Shown piece after piece: positions 46,228-58,931 of a stretch of 64,000 bases of DNA. The notes under the pieces are model-generated. The model did no database searches. It had not been told where the DNA came from and saw nothing but the letters and a program-made list of their open reading frames with translations. The position numbers were made by a program, and so were the translations under genes. Origin of the DNA: Conoideocrella luteorostrata. Taxonomy: Eukaryota; Ascomycota; Sordariomycetes; Hypocreales; Clavicipitaceae. The stretch lies in the NCBI GenBank assembly GCA_032433595.1, contig JASWJB010000037.1, positions 124,001 to 188,000 on the forward strand, given 5' to 3'. How positions within the stretch are numbered: the first letter of the stretch is position 1; the number at the start of each line of letters is the position of its first letter.

Positions 46228-47443
46228 GTAGAATCCTTCAAGATCCTATACTCTTGCGCTTAGGTATAGATGCCCAACGTCTTAGGAAGCCCTGTTTTAT
46301 TAAAAAAAAAAAAAAACCGGTTGCCTATATCTGGTATACGTGCAGCCAATATCTTAAGAGTATGCCATGTCTATTACATCATTCCACATTAATAAAGCAG
46401 CTAACCGATGGTGACGGCATTCTTTCCGAAGTGGATGAGGAGGGTTTAGTCTCTGGTTGGGTGTGGCGCTTTTACTTATCATTTTATTTTGTTTCTTGGA
46501 AAGACGTGGCGTGCACATTTTGCTCAGACTATCCCAACGTGGCTTTTCGAAGCTATTGAGAATTATGCGAGATCGCAAAACAGCCAATCGCCTACGTTAA
46601 TATGACTCAAGAATTACGTCGGCTGCATTAATGACGAGGCCCATGTTATAAGTTATGCTCGTGAAACTGTCAGGCACCTGATCAGAGACGCACGGCAATG
46701 ACCTGACAACTGGGCTAAGAATTCTGTCAAAGGTTCACCAGAGCATTTCGTGATATAAGTTATGCAAGAGGAAGTATTGTTGACGGTCAAGGCACATAAA
46801 GTCGCGCCCCCCCTTTTTGTGCAAGAAATCCCTGGCCCTGCCACGCAAACAAACCAGGCAGGAATCCCAAACTTCGGTGAGAAGAAAAGCTAGCCGGCCT
46901 TCGGACCGACATTCCATTGTGTCAGAGTGGCATCCTACAAACCGCACTAGACATACCTGCACACGCACGCTCATTGAAGAGCATGGCGCCGATGTATGAG
47001 TGGCTTCCGTCGGATGGCATCAATGATGCGTGATTGTCGGAACTAAAGCCACGTTAGTCTCACAAGCGCTCGCTGCCGTCCCTTCCCATCCCTCGCCACC
47101 CCCATTGTCAGCTCTGTGTACGGAGTACCCTGCAGCCATCAAATGGAGATGGGTCTTGTCAGCAGTTTGTCATCTTGGGCAATATTCTTTTTTTTCCAAA
47201 GGGAAAGCAAACCAGGGTTTTTGGGCTCCATCGCGAAACCGGGATCGCTCAACGCTGGGATATGCCAAACACCCAACCCTTCAACACACGTTTAATTTTG
47301 CAGCCAAGTAAGTATCTCAGCTCGGAGATCAACCTTGGCGCCCTTCAACACAAGCCAATCTGCGGTTTGCCATCTGTTGTAGATCCAGGCGAGTGGGTGG
47401 GGTTACCACTCGCAATGCTCACTCCAACAGGCTCTGGTTTCTC

Positions 47444-47650
47444 ATGATCATGGGATGGCTATCTTGGCGAGAAACACTCGCCGCCGCGCTCGCGGCTATT
47501 TGGGCCATGTCCGATGTCTATAAAGATTGCAAGGAATCGACAAGATTCGTCATGGACAAAGCGGAGACGGGAATACGACAAGGGAAGAAGGGGAGTGTCG
47601 CTTGTGTTATCCTGATGACTCTGGTTTGTTCCACTATTCTGCTGTTATGA
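47444..47650 (+). CDS. Doubtful 68-codon ORF with C-terminal hydrophobic tail
   Basis: The frame reads GWLSWRETLAAALAAIWAMS, a charged middle, and a final hydrophobic run (VACVILMTLVCSTILLL) directly before the stop, the layout of a tail-anchored membrane protein. No family is recognised and chance cannot be excluded. Confidence 0.2.
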   Translation: MIMGWLSWRETLAAALAAIWAMSDVYKDCKESTRFVMDKAETGIRQGKKGSVACVILMTLVCSTILLL

Positions 47651-48377
47651 CTCGCGACTCGACCGGAATGTAGGGGCTCAACAGCTTCCTAGTCTTATGG
47701 AAAAGTAATTTATTGCACACAGCAGTATGCGTATTGGACGTAGGCTGATAATAGGCGACACGATTCATACACTATATGGAACAACCGATGTAGCAGCTTG
47801 GAACAGACGCGTCGTGCACTATTCCGGGATCTCCCCCACATGCCTCCCGTTCACCCGGCTAAAGTCAACGGCATGATTGACGAGATACAAAGTTGGTTAT
47901 GTTTAGGTGCATGGCCATTTCGGCAGTGTATTGTATGCATATCCTACTCCGTACAATATGCTGTATTCACCATCAAGGCAGTAAAATGCTGATTCTCTCA
48001 TTCTCTACTCCGTATCATGCTCCTTCTATATATCCATCCACCTTTACATCTCCTCCCTTGCTGATAAGTATCAAGTTCAACACCTCTCTAAGGTGGAATA
48101 GTGCAAGTACTCCATAAATTTCCCGTACATACAAGCGATACGCCATAACGCCTCGAATATTGTGAACTATATCATGCCCGTTGCCGGATCCCCATCTTTT
48201 TCCAATAGGCCGTTAATGGTCTGTCAGACACAAAGCCTCATTTGTCTTAATACCCAATCCCCTATCCCTGTCAATCGTGAGCGGCAGCGCCATCCATGTG
48301 GGACCGTCGGGGTGTCCTAGCCCGAAGACAGAGAAGAAGTAAAGAGGCACCGCCAAGTCAAGATTTCCATCTACATA

Positions 48378-50129
48378 TTAGGCGTTTCTAGGGGAAACAA
48401 AACCTCCAATCATATGGCTATGCTCCGACTTTACGGGATTGCCCAGGTCGTATCCTTCTGGAGACATTGAACTATGCATAGCCATTTGTGGGTAGTGACC
48501 CATCCAGTTCTCACGACCAGAGGGCACGCCGGCTGCATCAGCATGCACGCTGCCGCCACTCATGTCCACATCCATCCCGCCAGAAATACTCGTCGTTAAC
48601 GGCTGCATACCGTGGAAGCCTGCCTGGCTGACAACTGACTCGGTTTCTTGTGCCACAGGAACGTACTGGCCCGGGGGATGCTGCTGAGACGGTAAAGCTG
48701 TCGGCAATATCGCCGGAGATGGACAGTATATTGCCGAACCTGGGCCGTGATAAAATAATGGTGGAGTTAATTGGCGCATGGCCGTTCCTGCGTCGCCGTA
48801 GTGGCATTGAGTTTGCCGGCCTCGATCTATAGTACTCTCGGAGCTAAATGTCTGCTCAACTGAGCGAGGCACTTGCTGCCCTGGCTGCATGCTGCCATAC
48901 GGCGCATACTCTAGAGCGACGCTTCCAGAAACCTTGAACTGGCTAATATCCCTCTCCGAATCAAGCCGTGGACTCTGCGCATGAGTCTCATGTGAAAACT
49001 TGTGCCTGTACGGAGCTGGGCATCGTTCCCTGACAGGCGGTTCAAGGGTGCCTTCGAACTGGGTCAGATCCCCCGTGTTGGTAGCTAGGACTATCATGAA
49101 GCGTATCAAATAAGGCAAATTCTCGAGATGCCCTGCCTCCAGGATCTTTCGAGCAGCCATGCTTGTTTGAGGGTCCCATTGCAACACTTGTGCCTCGAGC
49201 TCCGGCCATGCCTTTTCCCACAGGGGGGCGACTTGAGATTGCCTCAGCAAGTTGCGTATTCTTGTTGAATAAGACCAACGGCCACTATTGCAACCTTCCT
49301 CAAAGTGTTTGACGATATGTCCAGAGTATTCTTTGAGCGTCATCACAGCTTCCTCCTCTGAGGGAGCTTCAAACACTCGAGTGCAGTTTTCGAATCCACA
49401 TGCAAAGACCATCTGCGGGCATACTTTAACCATAGCCTCATCTACATTCATGTGCGAGCGGCCATGAGCATTGCGGAGATGTGTTTGGTAGGCGCTCTGC
49501 CAATCGTAGGCCATTCTGCATCCGGGATGTTGGCAAAACCACACGGCATTCTTGTTGTGGAAGTTTTCGATATGCCGCCTGAGATCGTTGCGGCGGGTAC
49601 AAGTCTTTCGAATATTTTCTTCCGCACAGAATCCGCAAGCGTAGTCAAGCCTCTGGGGCGCAGAAGGAACGCTCGTCCCAGGATCTGTTGTTGATTGGCG
49701 TTGGGGCTTTGGCGGAGGGAGGTTGCTAGAAACCGCGCGTCTCGAGTTTGGAACATAAGGAGGGTATGGTGTACCATTTTGCCTTACGACAGCCATCTGA
49801 GGTGGCAGATTATCTCTTCCAGAGCCGTGGAAAGGCTGAGAGAACGCAGCATCTGGTAACCGCACATGTCCTACCGGAAAGTATTAGCTATTATCGTATC
49901 ACAGCCGGATATTTCAACGCCAGGTCGTAGTTGGGGCCATACCATAAGAGCCCGAAGTCAGATCTTCTTCTATCAGAATTTGGTTGATTTCCTCTCTGGT
50001 GTGTCTTTCCAGCAACTGACGTATGATTACGCGGGCGTTGTGGCCGTGAGTAGAAGGCGAGATTGCCAAGGGGCTTTCCATGTCCGACTCTGGAGTCATC
50101 ATGTAGGACGGGCTGGAAGCCGAGGACAT
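48378..50129 (-). CDS. C2H2 zinc-finger regulator B (paralogue of A)
   Basis: Exons 50129-49943 and 49870-48378, with a phase-1 intron of 72 bases, give 559 residues. The first exon encodes MSSASSPSYMMTPES and a helix, ARVIIRQLLERHTREEINQI. Fingers at about residues 139-235 are CGFC...RRHIENFH, then WFCQHPGCRMAYDWQSAYQT ending HLRNAH, then FACGFENCTRVFEA with HIVKHFEEG, matching regulator A finger by finger. The tail is rich in Gly, Ser, Pro and Gln with an acidic-methionine patch (GGMDVDMSGG). It is probably a nuclear DNA-binding regulator. The 8.8 kb upstream is nearly gene-free, which suggests a large promoter or leader. Confidence 0.85.
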
Positions 50130-53100
50130 GATTATGATGTCCTATGCTTTATCAAGGTGATAAGTCGTGACTGGGTGCAAACCGGACTTCAACCAGCCGA
50201 GATCGGGAGTAGTCTCCGGTGTTACGAAATCTGGAGAAGAGACCCAGTCGAGATTGCAGCCGCCTATGATAGCTGTGAGTTTACTCCATACAGGATATAG
50301 AGCGACGTGGGTGACAGAAGTGGGGAAACGAGAGTCCTCTTGACGGGATGAGGATTGTATAATGAACTTTGAATAGTTGCAATCAGACTCTCATGGGCAC
50401 CCTTCGTGGTGGGGATTTCTAGCTGGGTAAAGACGGGGATATGGTGCTGGGCGGCTTATGATGTTAATGAGGAGAGAGCCTTTCGTGGACACGTTCGCAA
50501 GCTCTTTTGGTTTGGTCTGGTCTGAATGACTGCTGTTGAATCAAGAAGATGCATATATCTTTTCAGGTAGACAAGTTATTCTGTCAAAGGGAAAGGGGAT
50601 CGTCTTTATGGCTTATGGCATGGCCAAGGGTCAGGAAGAGCTCCTGTCTCTTATACAAATACATGTTTGGAGGAAAGACGTCAGCCTCTAGAGGACCGCC
50701 GCACCCTGACGCTTACAGAAAGGGAAAGGGTAGCAAGGTATTGATGGGGGTACTCACCCGACGCCATGCTACCAAAAACGCGGCAACCGGATGAGGTGGT
50801 AGTTAAGCAACGAGGCTGATGGGCTGTCCCGTGCGGCGGCGAAGGCGCGCTGAAGCATCGGGGATGGCTCGCGGTGGAGAAGGGGAAAGCCTCCTGGGTA
50901 GGACAAGGACATCCTGAATAGTGGGTATTTGTTTGCCTACAAGTATTGTACATCTTCGACGATGAAACTGGGTGAATTGGGGTGAACAGTACAGACGTAT
51001 ACCCCGTACAGCTCAGTTGAGTGTGGTTTGGGACGGGGATGCAGAAGCTAGACACAATACTACATCTGGATTGGATTGACACATCCCCCATCTCGGTTTA
51101 GCACCTGGCAGGGTTGGAGACTGCGTTGGGGCCAGAAGCCAGGTTATCAAGAGCAAGGGAGGGGTGGCAGCCTCGCAAAAGAGACGAGAGGCGACTAGCA
51201 CTGGACGCCCCAGGTTAGACCGGCGGGAGGGATCTTCAGAGGTGTTGTATGTATGTATTGTATTCCGTGTAAGCCAACTACGATGTAATACTACCATTAT
51301 GCCGCAATCTCTGACAATCTCGCCGCATGGAGCAACACGAAATGCACAGCTAATTAGCACGCGGCGTTTGTGGCGTTTAACCTTTGCTGTTGGCATTCCC
51401 CTCGTGGCTTTTTAAAAAGGGGAGACGCAGAGACAAGACAATCTCAAGAGGGCTGAACTATCCATCATCCAACACTAGGGATTGAACCAACATCCACCAC
51501 CCAACAGGACAGCTTCGGCAATCCAGGTGCTTCTGTTATCCGAAATGAGTTTGAAAATGGAGTAATCTATACAAATCATTGTACGGTACAATATCGCACG
51601 GCGTTGAAGAGAGAAGTCGAGAACCGCAAAGGCGAGGATGACAGGGTGAGAATCGGCAATGCTACCACGATCTAACCTAATACAAAGCAGCCCAACACAG
51701 TACGGAGTACAGCCGAAGTAATCAAAGTGATGTTGATGTAGCTACGTATTGCGGAGTAGCTGGTTAGTCGATCACGCTCCCATGACCCCATGTCCCCCAT
51801 GTCCCGAAATACCAAAATCTCCTGTTATTGAACACAACGTCCACATCGACCTGAACATTCGAGCTGATAGCCAGGGACTCAGAGGTGTGGGTGCAAATGG
51901 CTGACGGTTGGGTGGAATCCCCTGCACTACCAAAGGAGAATTATGAACTGGGGGTGATGACTTCTTTGGATTTAACATTCAGCATCATTACGGAGCATGG
52001 TGCCAAGAGATGAATTTAGCGACTGTAGACAGGGTGGATGGTACTACGAAGCAATCATTCATCTCTGGTTGAAACATGGAATATTGCTAGTTCCTGTCGG
52101 AGTAACTCTATCGATCAGACTGGAGGTGAATCTCCGAGCACTCGACAAGGTCTGCGGTGTGAAGGCAGAGTGTTGCATGTCGGTGCACACAAACACTCCT
52201 TACCCCGTAGATAGTCCATTGTCGGTACTAGATTTCTAGGTTAATACCAGATGATGCCGGGAAACACGACAAATTCCCCCCAATTGCTCGCATGTGTGAG
52301 TTCGCTCTTGCATACTCCGTTTACACACTAGTATTGCATTGTACATATGTAATACACTTGGCAGGTTCCTGTACACTACTCCGTATGGGTACCTCTGTTA
52401 CCGCGGAGCGCGTTAGCCAGCATCTCATCTGCCACCCGCCATTTACAATGCGTATCCTTGTGCTCGCCATTGTCAACACCAATGGCAAGGTAGGACCCTC
52501 CAGCAGCAGCTTGGTAAAGGCTTGAATGTTCCGGAGCACTGGCTCGTACAGTTACCGTAGGCTGTGCGAATCGACGCCGTCGCTTTGCTCAATGACCCAA
52601 AAACCTCCCACTTCCAAGGGAGACACGCGACGACGATGGGATGGATGTGCATGTGCATGTGCATGTTTGGGGGCTAACACGTTTCTTCACAAAAGGGGGA
52701 GGGGGTGTGGTGGGTGGTGTGGAGGTGAGAGAATTAAAAAGAACAACAGACGGAACAGCCTACAGAGAGCATTGTCGAAGGCAATGACCAATGCTGTGGT
52801 ACACACAAAGACATGCTCCGTACTCCGTACTCCGTAGATGTTTCACTTTTTTTCCCTCGTCTCTCCTTGTTGCGCTTGTATTGTACTTTGTACGGAGTAT
52901 TTCAGTGCAATTCAGCCCACAAACCCCCCTGCTCAAACTTCAGGCCCGGGACGGCCGTCTACTCGGGACGGGATGGAATAGGATGAGCGAGCGACAAGGG
53001 TGCTTGATTTGACGAAAGACATCAGAGAATGCACGCTCAGGTCAGAGCAAGTGAGCAAGGCGAGCAAGCAAAACAAATATCTGGTGGCGTGTACGGTACC

Positions 53101-56100
53101 TGAAGTTCCCGGCGCTTCTGGTCCTGTCAAAATGTTTCCACCCCGGAGAATGTACGTCTTGCGATGCGCGGTGAGGATATCGTCAACAGTCCATTTCTCC
53201 TGCCGGCAGGTTTTATTTTTACCCTAAATAGAGATACTAGTGGGCTTCGAGGCAAAGACAACTCCCCGGGATGGCTGGGCCGGGAGACACGGCGCTCAGC
53301 CTACCGCGAGATGGCTCGACAAATGACAGCGCCTTGTCTCTTTCTCCTTTTTTTTTCTTGTCTCTCCTGTCACTCTCATGGCCCCCTTGCTTGAAACCGT
53401 TTCCAGTTGGCCGGCAGCCCCGGAATGACACTTCATAGCAAGGCACAGAGAGACGAGAGCGAGAAGGCAAAAAGATGTTGGCTCATGTTGGGCAGTATAA
53501 GCATGTTTACAGAATTAAAAAAAAAAAAAAGGATCGTTAACTCCATTCTTGTGCAGACAGTAACCGTAACTATATTATAAATTTCGGATCGAAATGCTTC
53601 AAAAACTTCATGTCTATAGTACATGAGTTGACGAAGTTGGAGTACTCCGTATCTGCAGCAGTTCTGCAGAGCATGATGAGACAGATGGGGTTCCTTGCAA
53701 AGCGCAGGTAATGTCGAGAGGTGGCAAGATGAAAAACAAGGCAAAGACTGTCAACGCTCAGCCCCGGAATCCTGGTTCCAAATGGGCTTACACCGCAAAG
53801 TTGGCTTGCTAAACTTGCTTAATTATCAACCACGCGGACAAGACTTCTCTGGAGGTGAACCGCTTGGGACGAGACGGTTTCTCCGCCCGGCGCCAGATCG
53901 CGCTGTTGCCGCGTCACCACCGTAATAAGACACAGAGATCTGCCGCTTCAACCGTTCAGCCGTGTCTCCAGCATTCAACATTCAGCCTTCAGCCCCCCCG
54001 ATCCCTCCCCAAGGAAGCGGAACACTTGCAATGATCCCCCGTAAACCTCTACTAGTCACCCTTAGCCCGTACTCCACAGTTCTAGCGGTGCTGGGACAAG
54101 GGTGTTCCGTGGAAGCAGGTGGGCGTAGTGCTGATGGGTGAAGGGCATTTAGCTCGTAAACGTGACGGGCTGTAGATAGTCGTGCGGAAACAATCAATCT
54201 TGGCTCGCTCATGTGCTCTTACAATGCTGACCAATGACTTTATTTTCTGCTCAATTCTAAACCCAATAGTTGCATCCGCCAAAACCGTGGATGTCCTTTC
54301 TTTGGTTTGGTGTCTTGGTATCTTGGGGGCTGCTGCCATTTGCCCAAATACTTAGTCTTGTTTTGAACTGCTTAGTCGTTTAGTGGCTATGCGCCGGCTG
54401 CGTAGGCAAAGTAGATACTCCCTACGGAGAAACTACTCTTCCTTCCTAACTTGTTCTGGGCGGGGTGTGAGAATGGTGATAGCAACGATTGGCGTGCATG
54501 GAAAGAAGCTTAGGTTGTTGATGTGCTGTACGTCTATACGGCCGGGTTTTGTTTCTATTCTCGGTTTGCAGACCGTTGTAAACCAAGGAGTCCCACGCTG
54601 TCTGATTGATCTTCAGCAAGTAATTGGAGTGCAGGTTCCGTGAGATTGCAGATAAACAATTAACTACCGAGTACCGATCATGTGGCCCCCTCCCTTCTTC
54701 CGGCCGCCGGTTTTCTCGGCATTGCGCATTGTCAATCGTAAGCATTTGACGTCGTTGAAACAACGCTCACCGACTGCCCATGCTGCTCCTAATAAATGCG
54801 TGTCCCAGCCCTCGTCAGCAATAACGATTTTGGGGTTACTAGGATTCGGCGAGAGCCGGAAGCTGTTGCAACATACGTACGGAGCATGTCTGCACCAAAA
54901 TAGCCTTGTCAGACAGACGGACAACGACAGAACGGCGCCTGACTTGTCCGGGAATCGACAAGTGCCGCTGATAAGGCCAATTGATACACCTCCAATGACG
55001 CCCAGTGATGCTGGTCAAGCCACTGCTAGCCACGAATATGCTACAACGAGTGACCTCCGTCGTTCACCATCGAATGAATTCCTACTAGTTATAAATCACC
55101 GCGCCATCGTATAGACAGCTGAGAATCGTGCTCGCTCGGGAAGTGCCGCAGCTGTGGTAAGATCGTATCCCCCTCTTTGTGCAGATGGAGCGATGATTAG
55201 CATTTTAGTGTATGAGCTGTCCAAATCGACGTTAATTATGATCCGTCAAGCTTGTGATCATTCAGCCATCGAGCGGACTGAGGGTGAGATGCCTCCACTC
55301 CACTGCACACTCGCAATGCAGTTCACAGTTACCATGCCATGCTAGTGTTACCTCGTATGGGGTAGCCTGCACCGGGTTTAGACGCAGCGAAAACAGGCCC
55401 GTATGCAGCCCTAAACTGTATGTTCTATAAAGAGACGCCCCGGACACGTCAATGGTGATAGGCGATGCTAGACCACTTGGTCGTCGAGTGGGGAAGCAGG
55501 TCGTTTGACTCATATTACAGTATGGAGTAGTCGTCCGTATCTGGGAAAAATATCAGCGCGGTAATTATTACATACCGGCTTTGGCGGACTGGACTACGTA
55601 CAATACGGTATCCGATTTATCAATGTGAGACTTAACAATCAAAAAAACACGAGAGAGCGGCACGATGCACCAGTATCGGTCATCCGAGTGTCCTATTGCA
55701 AGACGCAAAACACGAGCCCCGGTTACTTTTTGACAAGGGCCTGGGTTCAGTCTGACAGTTGATGAGTGGGACGGACATGGCAGGTCAAAAAGGGTGAACC
55801 CCTACCGCTCCCCGCACAGCCGTCCTGTCCAGTCAAACATGCTGCTCCCCTTGCGGCTGACGATCCGCGTCGGCAAGTGAGAAAATGGCTAACAACAATG
55901 CTGACTCTCCAGTGAGAGACCGTTGTCAATCCGCCACACTCAGCCGTCCCGAAGGCGCGTACCAGGAAACGTGCAAGACCCTTGCAACGCGTGGGCGTTT
56001 CCGCTTGATGATGGGTGTGAAGGGGACCAAATGGAGGGTGTCTCAGTACACCTGCCCAAATGAAATTCCCTTTCCTTCTAGCCACAACATCTAATGCTGC

Positions 56101-58931
56101 CTCCTCATGTACGTAATTACGGATAGAGAGAGATAGGGAATCAAGGAAAATACGTACAATGAGCGTCATGTTTTACTGAGAGGCTCTCTGTGGAGACCTG
56201 GTGCAAGCGTTTCAAATTCCCTGACACACCGGCGCATGGTTTAGCGCGGGTGATCTGCTGCAACCATTTTGAGTATCACGATACAATCTAGGATCCACGC
56301 CACGGTACCACGCCACCAAAGAAATCATTGGAGTCAAGTCCTCCAATTAGTGCTCTTCTCCTGACTGCCCTTGTCCTTGATTCTCCAGCCGACAGCCACG
56401 CGCAGTCATAGTTGAAAAGGACGGGGAAACGAGCGAAAGTCAAGTTGGGCACACAGACATTACCTCTCGCCCCCAATGACATTCCAGCTGGCTCCGTTCG
56501 CCCCCACGAACTCCGGAGCATTTATTACCGACTTTCGTATTCCACTGGCATAAGTTATCATCCGACCCATTCAAGTAAGCCATTGCAAAATTTGACAATA
56601 GTAGAATCAAAGACGAGTAAACGAAGCATAGAGATAAGATTGCTCGTTGAGCCTTTTCATGTCCTACAGGATAAGATCAGTGTTTGTTGTTGATGCCCGT
56701 GACACCTGGATATGGGAGGGACTAACTAGGGAAACTACCGAGATCATTGACTTCGGATTGCGGGTTAGCAGCAATTAGCTAGGGGTACTAGAGGTTGCGA
56801 AAGAGAAATGATGGCGTCTGGGTGCAATCGGGGGAGCCCTGCGGGAGCTCATTAACTCACCATCCATGGCCATGCCAATGGTGTCAAAATGCTTACTGAG
56901 GTATCATTCGGTTAGCCGTTGTTGGTCAAGCCCTATGATCTCAACCCCCAGTGTTCCGGGTTAGTTAATATTGTGAGCAGTTCTGACGGGCTGCGCGTGT
57001 GGCTTGCATGTAGGTGTGCTACAACATTTTCCTTTTTGCTCATCCCCGACGAAAAGACTATTATTCAGCCTTACCAAGAGAAGTGTTCATCGCGTAGCCA
57101 TCAACCGCATAGTAACCAAGTGGAAGCGAGTGGACTTGAAGCTTGTGGCGAGCGGTACTAGCGCTCATGCGTGCTTACTTGTTATTTTCTCCATAGCCAT
57201 TCAACAAGGTCTCTACGGAGTACGGAATGTGGTATTCTTGTTTGGACGATAGCAAACATCGGCACAACCTGCTTGATGCCGTCTTATTAACCAATCGGAG
57301 CAACGGTAGGAGAAGAGGGCGGTCAAAAGAGTGAATATCGACGAGACTGGGGAGGCTGTTGGCTGGAAGGGCTGAAACGTACGGAGTAGTACAGAAAGAG
57401 GCACCACCAGCATCAAGCACAGACAGAAAGCTGCAGAAGAGAAAGGTCTGGCTAAGCAATGTAGACATGCTTCTAGAACATTGCCCGATTGCGTATTTCA
57501 GTCTCCATAGGCCGGAGGCGTTTGTGCAGCTGACCTTTGTATGACTGCATGCAGTAATGCAATACGCAAGACTATTGACATTATTTGCCATTGAAAGGGA
57601 TGATTGGGCTCTCATTCTGGTCCGTGCCAGAAAGGAAAAAAGAATGCCACAGGGCTGGAGGATAGGTATTAGGGCTGCAAGGTCACCAATCACCGGAGCA
57701 AACAACAAGGCATGGGTCGTATGGAATGTACTCCGTACGTCGAGGGAAGCGGCAAGAACATCCCAGATCCACCTGCCTAGTTATTGTACTCGACACCAGG
57801 CTCAATACTGCATATGTACTCCGTACGTACACTCACATTCTAACATGCGCCCGCTCGCCAGCCGGCGAACCCGATCGATCTGGACAAGGATTCTTTCTAA
57901 CTTTCGTCAACATCTGCAGAGAACATGCAATGGAAACATCTTCCGGAATGGCCTACATGCAAGCTGCCGACCAATCTGCGCTGAGAATTTACAGCTGCCT
58001 CTATTGAGCTTTCTATTGTCACAGCCCTGTTGCCGCATTGTAGTTTCATTCATCCCTGTTTTTCCATTTGCTCACGAGACGACGCCTCACCGGCAACGCC
58101 GTCTCGAAGCTATAGCGCTTAGATCACTATTAGATCCAACATCTTTCAGCAAGTTGTCGGCCTACATGATCTGTGCTCCGCACAGCAATACAATGATGCC
58201 ATTTGGACTCGCTTATAGATATTACCCACCGTGCCATTTACAAAATTCACATGGCATCATAGCATGACTCTTGCGCAGTGTTTTAACTAGCCCTCGTCCG
58301 AACGTGTCTGCCAAGCATGGCGCTTCGGAAGCACCGCTGCAGGACAGCTATTGTTGCAATGTGTCACTTATTGTTCGTACATTCAGAAGGCGGTCTTTGT
58401 TCGAAAGACTAGCATGATTCCACCTGTATGATGTATTGAGGTTTATGTCCCGGAGATGGCTGAGTACATACATCTTCGTCTTTCTAGGTGTAGAGAGTTT
58501 GACTAAGAGGTATTTGACGGGGAAAGTACTTGAATCATTCTCCATGGCGTCTGAAATCGTTTCAGATGTTTACTAGATTCACGCTACACAAGTTTACAAA
58601 ATGGACCAAATTAAATGGCCGCCTATCATTTTGTAAACAACGCTCGGCACAACTAGACAAATCGAAATTACGAGAATAGTTAAATGACTATGCGTTTTGC
58701 TATGCCTGCAGGTTTGGCATGATTGGACCGCAGAAGTAATAACATCATACTGACATTCCACATGGCTGCTCGTCAAACCTTGATGGAATTCACTACATCA
58801 AGTGCACGGCTACCAGGTTGCCACTTCTCTGCACGACTCGTGAGATATCGGGGACCTCCATGAGTTCAAGTATGAAGGAGAGAATCGATAGTCCCCCCTT
58901 CTGCGGATTTTCGATTCCATAATTCGTGGCT
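50130..58931. other. Gene-poor 8.8 kb upstream of regulator B
   Basis: No convincing gene. The stretch is the densest in GTACTCCGTAC motifs (51700, 52377, 52816, 52890, 53642, 57214, 57379, 57728, 57816). It holds an ATGTGC short repeat (about 52645-52666) and a poly-A run (53517-53530). The long open frames at 54680-55114, 55747-56169 and 57557-58267 have no domain character. The segment next to 50130 is probably promoter and leader of regulator B; that next to 58931 is the galactokinase 3' flank. Confidence 0.45.
52815..52837. repeat. Triple tandem CTCCGTA
   Basis: CTCCGTA is repeated three times head to tail at 52816-52836, with a further single copy in opposite orientation at 52890-52899. 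This is the only tandem array of the motif in the window. Confidence 0.85.

Larger units (their letters stand above)
39076..48377. other. Gene-poor 9.3 kb between two C2H2 genes
   Basis: No convincing gene is found on either strand. Several CTCCGTA motif copies occur (42361-42370, 42453-42462, 43686-43695, 47118-47128, 47945-47954, 48006-48014). Homopolymer runs lie near 39790, 39822 and 46302. Minus-strand frames at 45673-45437 (signal-like MLSTVQLCFLVGSLLS) and 44801-44385 were considered but make no coherent gene. The region nearest 39076 would be the promoter and leader of regulator A. Confidence 0.45.

Noticed and set aside
52815..52837. CRISPR-like direct repeats
   Set aside because: Three contiguous 7-base units without spacers in a eukaryotic genome; a simple tandem repeat only.
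54680..56169. ORFs of about 140 codons at 54680-55114 and 55747-56169
   Set aside because: No recognisable motif; they sit in motif-rich intergenic DNA and overlap similarly long frames on the other strand.
57557..58267. 236-codon plus-strand ORF
   Set aside because: It contains two copies of the intergenic GTACTCCGTAC motif, has no domain or leader, and its composition is unlike the supported genes.
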